Below, piece by piece: positions 52,609-60,638 of a stretch of DNA of 64,000 nucleotides. A program made the position numbers and the translations under genes. The notes under the pieces are model-generated. The model searched no databases and had not been told where the DNA came from. It saw only the letters and a program-made list of their open reading frames with translations. This DNA comes from CBDCWO01 sp965223405 (GTDB lineage Bacteria > Bacteroidota > Bacteroidia > Chitinophagales > Saprospiraceae). The stretch spans positions 2,852,001-2,916,000 of the forward strand of contig CBDCWO010000006.1 of assembly GCA_965223405.1 (NCBI GenBank). Direction: 5' to 3'. How positions within the stretch are numbered: position 1 is the first letter of the stretch; each line of letters starts with the position of its first letter.

Positions 52609-54471
52609 CTAGTCAGCGGATAAACGAACCCGAATCGTGTCGTTGCCAGCTTGCAACCTATGGGGTGGAAATCGAAGCTCAATTCTTTTTAGATTTTTGA
52701 TGCGCCGGTCCAACTTCAGTGGAGGAGGATCAAGTGAGATTACCGCTATCGAAAGATCAGGGTGAGACAAAACTTCCATTTTTAACTTTTTCCCCTGTTG
52801 GGATAAGATAGCTCCTCCTTCTACGGTTTGTACTTCAGCAGTAGTAATCAATTGCCAGGTTACCGAGCGGGTTTCATCGTTAATCTTTATTTCATCTTCT
52901 ATCAGTAGTGAAGCCGTACCTTCTTTGACAAATCTACGAGTAGCCTGGGACAATTGGTTCCCAAACACTGGTGAGAGATCAAAGCTAACTTCCGGTTGAC
53001 TACCGGTTTTAAAATCTAAAATGGTCGCCTGACCGTCTACCTGATGAAGCTCATTATTTACGGTTAGGGTACTGTGTCCAAAATTATTTTTAGTCAATAG
53101 GCGCCAGCGCTCACATTCCTGACAGCGTCCCCAAAGTTCAAAGCCGGTTTTTTCCAATTCATGATAAGGCTGATTGCCGGGATCGATGACCCAACGTACT
53201 CCATTCAACTCAAACACAAAAGAGCCCGCATCCATATTCCCATGGTTGACAGATCCCCGACCTCCTTTACAGCCTAAATAGTATTGATTAGAATCATTAT
53301 GGTCACCTCTGATGATTGCTATCGGATTGGTGCCGGAGCCCTTCCAGGCGAGCGGTAATGCATTTGATTTTTTCCCTTCAAATTGCGAAATCCAAACCAA
53401 TGATGCCCCGGCATGCCGACTGAGTTTTCCCATTTTTTCAGCCGGAATTGAAAATCGGTCAAGTTCAAAAAACATGGAATTTCCGGTTTTGGTAGCAAAC
53501 CAGGCTAAGGTCAAGTCCCCATTATTTGCTCGTCGGTCCCCACAGTCAGCAAAATTATAGTATCCGCCCGAAGGAGCAACCGTCAATACGCGAAATAAAG
53601 CACTTTCCATAAATCCTGGAGACTTGCTGATTCCAAAATCAGTGCCCAACGCACTTTCTAACATGGCAATGGTCAGTACCGTAAATCCGGTTCCATAACC
53701 CCAGTAAGTGGATCCTTCGGGATAGACACCATCGGGTTCGTATTCGGCCAAAGCATAGGGTATTCCCTCGAGCGCCCTGCGGATGGTTTTTACTGCTAAT
53801 TCCGGATTCTCTTCGGCGATGACCAGAGAAGCGGCAATCATGCCTGCATGGCATACCTGATTCCAATTGTTGGTACCCTTGATCCACCAGGTATTACCGG
53901 TCTCATCATAACTTGGTAGCAATCCTTTCTCGATTAAGGCTTTTTTACCCAATTTGATAGATTCGTCCGGTAATTGTCCGGCAGTCCAGTCCAACGCCAG
54001 GGCAACCGCCAGCGACATCTCGGCCACATCCAGATAATGGGAAGGATTCCAATCCGAAAAGTTACATACTGCCAGCAACTCCCGATTGATCCGGTCCAGG
54101 ACCTTCGGATCCCTTTCCATGCGATAGGTCATTCCGAGAATGTTCATTCGATAGAGCATTTCCCTGGATGTGGACAACAATCGGCGTCCGATCATTACCC
54201 TTTTTAACAAAGGTTGTTTTTGGATTTGCTTGGCATTGTATTGCAGCGCTTGATACAGGTTTTGCACTACGGTGTCTGATCGTGACTTTTGACGGAGATC
54301 GTTTTCCAGTCTTTTGTTTAGGATCAGTCGGGGAGATTCCGGGGTCAGATTTTCTTTTAAATATTGAACCGTGACCGGATTTTCAAGCGCATGCTCTTGA
54401 GCCTGAATCGGCATCCATAGGATAATTACAAAGAATACTCCAAATATCGATTTGACTAGGAAGTTATCCAT
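52609..54471 (-). CDS. Heparinase II/III-like polysaccharide lyase, secreted
   Basis: Start chosen at 54471 (MDNFLVKSIFGVFFVIILWM) for its signal peptide. Residues about 60-330 form an alpha-toroid (GTNNWNQVCHAGMIAASLVI, YEPDGVYPEGSTYWGYGTGF with the Tyr/Glu region used by these lyases). Residues about 360-630 form the beta-sandwich with GGRGSVNHGNMDAGSFVFEL (catalytic-type HxNxDxGSF). It cleaves uronate-containing, probably sulfated, glycans by beta-elimination. Fits with the neighbouring sulfatases. Confidence 0.88.
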   Translation of the reverse strand: MDNFLVKSIFGVFFVIILWMPIQAQEHALENPVTVQYLKENLTPESPRLILNKRLENDLRQKSRSDTVVQNLYQALQYNAKQIQKQPLLKRVMIGRRLLSTSREMLYRMNILGMTYRMERDPKVLDRINRELLAVCNFSDWNPSHYLDVAEMSLAVALALDWTAGQLPDESIKLGKKALIEKGLLPSYDETGNTWWIKGTNNWNQVCHAGMIAASLVIAEENPELAVKTIRRALEGIPYALAEYEPDGVYPEGSTYWGYGTGFTVLTIAMLESALGTDFGISKSPGFMESALFRVLTVAPSGGYYNFADCGDRRANNGDLTLAWFATKTGNSMFFELDRFSIPAEKMGKLSRHAGASLVWISQFEGKKSNALPLAWKGSGTNPIAIIRGDHNDSNQYYLGCKGGRGSVNHGNMDAGSFVFELNGVRWVIDPGNQPYHELEKTGFELWGRCQECERWRLLTKNNFGHSTLTVNNELHQVDGQATILDFKTGSQPEVSFDLSPVFGNQLSQATRRFVKEGTASLLIEDEIKINDETRSVTWQLITTAEVQTVEGGAILSQQGKKLKMEVLSHPDLSIAVISLDPPPLKLDRRIKNLKRIELRFPPHRLQAGNDTIRVRLSAD

Positions 54472-55383
54472 AATTCTAATTTGTCTTGTGGTAATGAACA
54501 TATGAATACCGGTATGCTTATCTGTAAATATAAAGAGATCTGGAGGGTGATTACACTTTAGTAAGTGTTTATTCCCATTTATTTAGTCACCAAAATCGCA
54601 AACTTTACCAATAGTTGTATCGAGTTGAATGATTTACTTCTTGATCTAACCCTTGTTGCAGGTTTAGAAAAAGGGAAATACCAACGTTCCGGGTTCTCAA
54701 TTAATGAAATAAATTCAATATAAATACTCAGCATAGATCTGGAAGTGATTTAAGAACAAATTGTTAATTGATTTGCATGCCATTGATTCTCAATACGTCA
54801 GCTTTATCTCGATCCATAACTGTGGCTATGAATCTCAAAAAGAGCTTCGTCTTGAAAATCAAGCGCATACAACTCATTTTAACATCTGTTTTTAAATCAC
54901 TTCCTGTAAAAAATAAGCATGGAGGATGTCGAAAGGACCTTAAGATTTTTCGTTAAAAAAATCTTAGAGTCTTGATTTTCTTTGTCTCCGACGCGCCATA
55001 GTCGCTCTGGCGACGGAGCGGTTCGTTTCTTGCATCAAGGCAAGAAATGAACGCCGCGCCGGCGAGGTGTGTCATAATTGACAAATTGTTTAATAATTCC
55101 ATTATTGTGTTTTAGTTTTTGCTCTATGCTTGTAGTTTACTCGTTCCTTGTTAATCTTTTTTTCTCCTTCCTTTTTCGGATGACAAATTAACAATTTGTT
55201 GTCGTCTAGTCGCTAAGAACATTTGCATATTGCTTTAAGTTCGGATTAGCAACTTGGACGTTCTGGGTTTTATGTGAAGAATTAAATTCAGTACTTATTA
55301 TTCATTATTGCACTTTTTGGTTCTAGCTCACCCAGCTTAGTTTTTAAACGACAAAGTCAGTGAACACCCAGTCGGACATTGAA
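54472..55383. other. Long non-coding interval, with structured GC-rich element
   Basis: About 900 bp without a credible gene, between the lyase start and the esterase stop. At 54986-55018 CTCCG..CGCCA/TGGCG..CGGAG form a hairpin; directly after it GTTCGTTTCTTGC/GCAAGAAATGAAC (55021-55052) forms a second. Further right ACAAAT/ATTTGT arms occur near 55185. The rest is AT-rich and would contain the lyase promoter. Confidence 0.45.
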
Positions 55384-56544
55384 TCACTTACCACCAATAC
55401 CCAGATATTTCATCACCATGTCATCACCCTGTAATGCTGTTTCCGGTCTGGGAGTTTGGGTAGTGAAAATCTGGAGTTTTTCTTTTGGCAGGATAGTCAC
55501 AAAATCCTCCAGGTATCCTTCCTCGTAAGGGATGCGATTTTTATTCAATCTGAGGTGGTGGGCCAAAAAATTATAGGCGGCAGTTCTTTTAGAATAACCA
55601 TAGTCATGTTTTTCTGCTGGTAAATGGACATTTTCGATTTTATGTTCGGCATCGTAAAGAGCATAGACCCTGCGAATATAGGGGTATTCGATTCGTGGCG
55701 TATTGCGTGTCCAATCGCCACCATTCGAAATCAACATCATCGGTCGCGGCGCACACAAAGCGGCAATTTCAACATTATTGGTCTGATGGTGGGCACTCTT
55801 GTGTACAGGCATTCCACTTTCACAAATGCAACCGCCGAAAAAGTGGGCCGACACTTGTACTACCGGAACCGAAACTTTGATGCGGTTGTCAATTGCGGTA
55901 AGCATAAAGGTTTGGGTACCTCCTCCCGAACCACCGGTCATACCTATTCTTTCGGGATCGACTTCAGGTAAAGAAAGCAGATACTCCAATACTCTTTTAC
56001 TATTCCAGGTCTGCAATAATAGCGCGATCGGCATCCGGTGATTCACCTGATTGGATTCACCATATCCGATCATATCATAAGCGAAGACGATAGCTCCCAT
56101 CCTGGCAAGTACTGCACTTCGTTTTTGTACATCTTCTCTAAAACGCTTATCACTAAGATGTCCATGGGGGCATAGTATCGCGGCATGCCTTCCGTTGACC
56201 TCTAGTGGTTTATACAAATTTCCCGTGATATAGAATCCAGGAAAGCTCTCAATCGTTATATTCTCTACGCTATATCCGTCCTGCTTTTTATAACCTCTGA
56301 TAATCGGATTAAAGGCCTGGTCAATGATGGGCATTTTATCCAATTGCATACCCTGAATAATGCCTTGTTTGATTACCTCACGTCTTTTCTCCCAGGATTC
56401 CTGATCAGTCCACTTGGAAGCAAATTCTTTCATCTTCAGATTCGCTTCATCTTCGGTCCAGTGATAACCCATACATAGTTCAGCATCTTGACTGGATAAA
56501 CTTAGAGATGTTAAGCACAGAAATATGGAGGTAAATAGTCTCAT
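55384..56544 (-). CDS. Acetylxylan-esterase-like alpha/beta hydrolase, secreted
   Basis: Start at 56544 (MRLFTSIFLCLTSLSLSSQ) chosen for the signal peptide. ITGNLYKPLEVNGRHAAILC, PHGHLSDKRF (oxyanion region), VDPERIGMTGGSGGGTQTFM (Ser nucleophile in GGSGG), CAPRPMMLISNGGDWT (Asp region) and PAEKHDYGYSKR (catalytic His) make a complete triad. The layout is that of carbohydrate esterase-like hydrolases of polysaccharide loci; likely removes acyl groups from the glycan. It lies 39 bp after the third sulfatase on the same strand. Confidence 0.85.
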   Translation of the reverse strand: MRLFTSIFLCLTSLSLSSQDAELCMGYHWTEDEANLKMKEFASKWTDQESWEKRREVIKQGIIQGMQLDKMPIIDQAFNPIIRGYKKQDGYSVENITIESFPGFYITGNLYKPLEVNGRHAAILCPHGHLSDKRFREDVQKRSAVLARMGAIVFAYDMIGYGESNQVNHRMPIALLLQTWNSKRVLEYLLSLPEVDPERIGMTGGSGGGTQTFMLTAIDNRIKVSVPVVQVSAHFFGGCICESGMPVHKSAHHQTNNVEIAALCAPRPMMLISNGGDWTRNTPRIEYPYIRRVYALYDAEHKIENVHLPAEKHDYGYSKRTAAYNFLAHHLRLNKNRIPYEEGYLEDFVTILPKEKLQIFTTQTPRPETALQGDDMVMKYLGIGGK

Positions 56545-56583
56545 TGTCAAATTCATTTGATGTTGATTTGGGGATATTCAAAT

Positions 56584-57927
56584 TTACATATTCGCATCAA
56601 ATTGTTCCATCAAATCAGATAGTTTACGTACGATATCGGGATATTGATCTGCCAGGTTTTCCGTTTCTTCAATATCCCGATCCAAGTCATATAAAGAAAT
56701 TGGAAATTTTCCCTGCTTCGGTTCTGACCATCCGATACTCTTTTTCAGGTGAAGTTTCCACTTTCCTAATCGAATGGCTTCTAAATCTCCATTACGCGCA
56801 TAATAATAAAAAGGGCGTTCGGCCACTTTCGAGTCATTTGGTTGCATCAGGTAATTACTAATATCAATTCCATCATATTTGAGATCAGGGGGAATCTGGG
56901 ATCCGGAGAATGTGGCCAAAGTGGGTAGCAGATCCAATGTGGTCACCATTTCATTACTTACGGTACCCGCAGCGATTTTGTTCGGCCAGGTGATGATGCC
57001 GGGCACGCGTTGCCCACCTTCCCAAGTTTGCGCTTTTTTCCCCCGCAGTGGTTTTGCAGAACCCACTTGGGGTCCATTGTCGGAGGTGAAAATGAAAATC
57101 GTATTGTCATACAATCCTTCTTGTTTTAATGTTTTGGTAAGTTCTCCGACGCTCCAATCCAATTCCATAATGACGTCTCCATACATTCCTTGTTGACTTT
57201 TTCCTTTAAAATCCGGCGAGACGTGTAATGGAGTATGAGGCATATTGTGTGCCAGGTAAATGAAAAATGGGGTTCCTTGATTTTCTTTTATTTGCCGGAT
57301 GGCTTCCTCAGTATACCTTTTAGTCAAAAATCTTTGATCCGGACCGCTTTCGATTAGTTCCTGGTTTCGATGTAATGGAAGTGGGGGAGACTGAAATTCA
57401 TTGTGATTGTAGTAATGATTGTCCATATCATTGGAATAGGGTACTCCGAAATATTCATCGAACCCATGATTGTTGGGCATAAATTGGGGCAGATGTCCTA
57501 AATGCCATTTTCCAATACAAGAAGTAAAATAGCCGTTATCCCGCAACATTTCTGCCATGGTATGGGTTTCCGGAGGAAGTCCATCCTCAGAATATGGAAA
57601 GAGCACCGCTTCATGAAGGTTGTGCCGTTTTGGATACAGACCCGTTAGTAACCCGGCTCTGGATGGGGTACAAACCGTCGCCGGTACATAAAAGTTTGTA
57701 AAACGAATGCCCGCTTGAGCCAGTTGATCTAAATGTGGGGTTGTATATCCTTTGGCCCCGAAGCATCCCACATCCGCATATCCCTGGTCGTCGGTAAAAA
57801 AGATGATGATGTTGGGCTTGCTACCGGCAAAATTGCTTTGATTGGGGCATGCGGAAATAACAATAATAAGTATGACACAGCCCAATACTTTTTTGATGTA
57901 TTTAGAAATTTCGTTCTTCACTTTCAT
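56584..57927 (-). CDS. Sulfatase (formylglycine-dependent), lipoprotein
   Basis: 447 aa with lipobox VISAC. Signature PATVCTPSRAGLLTGLYPKR, with Cys86 of CTPSR as formylglycine site; metal sites FFTDDQGYADVGCFG and FTSDNGPQVG; GKWHLGHLPQF for substrate binding. Probably cotranscribed with the esterase downstream. 57928-58239 upstream (312 bp) holds no recognised gene and would contain its promoter and that of the divergent HD gene. Confidence 0.95.
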   Translation of the reverse strand: MKVKNEISKYIKKVLGCVILIIVISACPNQSNFAGSKPNIIIFFTDDQGYADVGCFGAKGYTTPHLDQLAQAGIRFTNFYVPATVCTPSRAGLLTGLYPKRHNLHEAVLFPYSEDGLPPETHTMAEMLRDNGYFTSCIGKWHLGHLPQFMPNNHGFDEYFGVPYSNDMDNHYYNHNEFQSPPLPLHRNQELIESGPDQRFLTKRYTEEAIRQIKENQGTPFFIYLAHNMPHTPLHVSPDFKGKSQQGMYGDVIMELDWSVGELTKTLKQEGLYDNTIFIFTSDNGPQVGSAKPLRGKKAQTWEGGQRVPGIITWPNKIAAGTVSNEMVTTLDLLPTLATFSGSQIPPDLKYDGIDISNYLMQPNDSKVAERPFYYYARNGDLEAIRLGKWKLHLKKSIGWSEPKQGKFPISLYDLDRDIEETENLADQYPDIVRKLSDLMEQFDANM

Positions 57928-58239
57928 GATGACTTAGGTATAAGAGAGGTAAAAGGTAATTAAAATATTGTTTAAAAGGGAAATTGGAAGCGGTATCATC
58001 TGATGATGAAATGACAAAACCTCCGGTCGTCTGAAAAGAATGCAGGGAATAAGATGAGCCTTGAACGAGTAAACTACAACCACAAACCAAAAAATTACAA
58101 AACACAACCAACTTTTGACTATTTGTAGGTAGAAGTAATTGACCAAGTGTCGAATTCGGTATCGAATTTGCAACAGTAAACTCAACATCCGATGTGACCA
58201 TCTGAAAACTCAACGTCTAATTATCAAAATTGTCTTGTT

Positions 58240-58842
58240 GTGGAAAATATTCAACTTCTCATTTCAGAAATTCAAAATAGATTGCAATCCGGATTATCGT
58301 CACGATTGACCTATCATCATTTTGATCACACCCTTTCGGTTGTTGCCACATGTAACCAGTACATTGCACATTATGGAATTGATAAAAAGCAGGCTCAATT
58401 ACTACGACTGGCAGCATGGGGGCATGATTTGGGATTTGTCAATACCTATAAAGATCATGAAGTGGAAAGTGCCAGACTTACGGCTGAGTTGATGTCCAAG
58501 TATGGATATGACAAGGATGACATTCAAATAGTGGAATCCCTGATTCTGGCAACCCGCATACCACAGTCTCCCAATACATTGCTGGAAAAGATCCTATGTG
58601 ATTCAGATTTGGATTATCTTGGTAAGGCCAATTATTTTCCCATCAGTAATACACTATACCAAGAGTTAAAAAGTTATGGTGTAATCCAAGATGAAGACCA
58701 TTGGTTGGACTTGCAAATCTCCTTTTTAAAAAAGCACCATTATCATACCCTATTTGCCCGAACCCATCTTGCTCCTCAGAAAGAACAAGTTTTACAAAAA
58801 TTACAAAAACAAAAACAGGATTCGTTCAACTCAGCAGCTTAA
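58240..58842 (+). CDS. HD-domain phosphohydrolase-like protein
   Basis: 200 aa from a GTG start. LTYHHFDHTLSVVATC and LAAWGHDLGFVNTYKDHEVE supply the H...HD pair, and DSDLDYLGKANYF the last Asp, completing a metal-dependent HD site. Similar small proteins hydrolyse phospho-substrates of unknown identity or couple to cyclic nucleotide signalling. The C-terminal end (LQKLQKQKQD) is a short coiled stretch. Confidence 0.85.
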   Translation: MENIQLLISEIQNRLQSGLSSRLTYHHFDHTLSVVATCNQYIAHYGIDKKQAQLLRLAAWGHDLGFVNTYKDHEVESARLTAELMSKYGYDKDDIQIVESLILATRIPQSPNTLLEKILCDSDLDYLGKANYFPISNTLYQELKSYGVIQDEDHWLDLQISFLKKHHYHTLFARTHLAPQKEQVLQKLQKQKQDSFNSAA

Positions 58843-58862
58843 CTAGCTAGCCTAGTAATAGT

Positions 58863-59126
58863 GAGTCTACTCTGAAAACTGTCATATAAAAAGAATACTT
58901 GAAATAATGCAAAATATTGTATACTCCCCCGCCACCCTAACCCTAAAGGGCCTCCGCCCACAAATCCATTCTTTACCCTAGCCCAAAAGGGAATGCAGTC
59001 GCGCATTCATTTACAGCAAGTTATGCGGGAGGACTTTCCTTTAGGAGTCGGAGGCGAGCGTGGGCAAATTCTAAAACCAAATTATATTTACCGAAGGCTT
59101 TGATGTTGACTTTTCGGAGTGGACTC
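58863..59126. mobile_element. MITE with IS1182-like ends, copy 1
   Basis: 264 bp, ends GAGTCTACTCTGAAAACTG and GACTTTTCGGAGTGGACTC. Flanked by AATAGT and ACTAGT (6-bp duplication with one mismatch). Carries no gene. Ends and duplication length match the IS1182-like elements at 18056 and 30360, so it is probably moved by their transposases. Confidence 0.8.
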
Positions 59127-59138
59127 ACTAGTACTAGT

Positions 59139-59402
59139 GAGTCTACTCTGAAAACTGTCATATAAAAAGAATACTTGAAATAATGCAAAATATTGTATAC
59201 TCCCCCACCACCCTAACCCTAAAGGGCCTCCGCCCACAAATCCATTCTTTACCCTAGCCCAAAAGGGAATGCAGTCGCGCATTCATTTACAGCAAGTTAT
59301 GCGGGAGGACTCTCCTTTAGGAGTTGGAGGCGAGCGTGGGCAAATTCTAAAACCAAATTATATTTACCGAAGGCTTTGATGTTGACTTTTCAGAGTAGAC
59401 TC
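59139..59402. mobile_element. MITE with IS1182-like ends, copy 2
   Basis: 264 bp, very close to copy 1, with inverted ends GAGTCTACTCTG / CAGAGTAGACTC and perfect ACTAGT duplications (59133-59138, 59403-59408). Inserted next to copy 1, in the copy-1 target. Confidence 0.85.
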
Positions 59403-59414
59403 ACTAGTGGTTTA

Positions 59415-60446
59415 ACGTGAATAATGGATAAAAAAACTGTTGTTTTAATTTAAAACATAGGAGGATATTTAATATATTAACAGTTGAAACACAATTAAAT
59501 AATATTAAACTCCTCCATATGTTTGATGATAAAATTACAGAAATTTATGTTGCTGTGGATGACTTTTATAAAGAATTCTCTCAACAAATTCAATATTTCA
59601 GGCTTCAAGACGGTAAAAAATGTACACGCAATAGGAAAAGTAGACTATCAGACTCTGAAATGATGACCATATTGATATGCTTTCATCATAGCCATTACAC
59701 TAATTTCAAGTCATTTTATAATGAAATGGTTAGACGATATTGGATGCACTTGTTTCCTGATCTTGTTTCCTATGAACGGTTCAACCAAACACAGCAAAAA
59801 GTAATAATTCCTCTACTATTATTCCTCAAACAGTATGGATTAGGTTGTAGTAGAGGTATCAATTTCATAGATTCTACTACGATTAAGGCATGTCATATTA
59901 AGCGAGAAAAACAACATAAAGTAATGAAGGGGTTTGCAGCAAAAAGTAAAGGTACCATGGGTTGGTTCTATGGTTTCAAGTTGCATTTAGTAATTAATGA
60001 TATGGGAGAAATTCTGAGTTTTTACCTAACAAAAGCCAATGTAGATGATCGTAACCTACAGGTAATCACTTCTTTAACTGAAAACATATTTGGAAAACTT
60101 TACGGGGACAGAGGCTATATTTCAAAAGCTCTGGCCGACTTTTTATGGAATGATGGTGTACATCTAATTTATAAAACACGCAAAAACATGAAAGATCAAA
60201 ATCTATCAGATATCGATAAAATCCTCTTGAGAAAAAGAGCTCTTATCGAATCGGTCAATGATGAATTGAAAAATATCTGTTCTATTGAACATTCCAGACA
60301 TAGAGCCCCTAAAGGGTTTTTTATAAATCTGGTTGCTGGGTTAATAGCATATCAGTTCTTACCAAAAAAACCTTCTTTGAATATCTCAACTGAAAAAACT
60401 GATAATTTACAGCTCCTCCTTACAGCCGCTTAAACATTATTCACGT
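59415..60446 (+). mobile_element. IS982-family element, copy 3
   Basis: 1032 bp with ends ACGTGAATAATG / CATTATTCACGT and 7-bp duplication TGGTTTA (59408-59414, 60447-60453). Inserted at the edge of a palindromic mini-element. Confidence 0.95.
59519..60433 (+). CDS. IS982-family transposase (copy 3)
   Basis: 304 aa, same protein as copies 1 and 2; one silent base differs (CATAGAGCC for CATCGAGCC). Complete. Confidence 0.95.
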   Translation: MFDDKITEIYVAVDDFYKEFSQQIQYFRLQDGKKCTRNRKSRLSDSEMMTILICFHHSHYTNFKSFYNEMVRRYWMHLFPDLVSYERFNQTQQKVIIPLLLFLKQYGLGCSRGINFIDSTTIKACHIKREKQHKVMKGFAAKSKGTMGWFYGFKLHLVINDMGEILSFYLTKANVDDRNLQVITSLTENIFGKLYGDRGYISKALADFLWNDGVHLIYKTRKNMKDQNLSDIDKILLRKRALIESVNDELKNICSIEHSRHRAPKGFFINLVAGLIAYQFLPKKPSLNISTEKTDNLQLLLTAA

Positions 60447-60447
60447 T

Positions 60448-60604
60448 GGTTTAAGAACAAAATAGTAAGAGGTTATAACTCGATCTTTTTCCCAATATCA
60501 TCGTTGAAAAGCCTCGACGTAACTATGGTTATACCTACGTTTTTCAACTTGATCTTAGAAAAAATCTACATCGTTCTAACCTCACATTACTTCGTTCTTA
60601 AACC
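60448..60604. repeat. 157-bp palindromic mini-element
   Basis: Perfect 11-bp ends GGTTTAAGAAC / GTTCTTAAACC, with further matching blocks inward (GAGGTTA/TAACCTC, TTGAAAA/TTTTCAA). The whole can fold into one long imperfect hairpin. Non-coding; may be a MITE of another family. The first bases are duplicated by the IS982 insertion. Confidence 0.6.
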
Positions 60605-60638
60605 TCTAGCCTTTGACATCATAGGTATACTGTTGGAT

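Noticed and set aside
58880..59300. Short frames inside the MITEs
   Set aside because: They are antisense to the element's palindromic content and have no protein-like composition.
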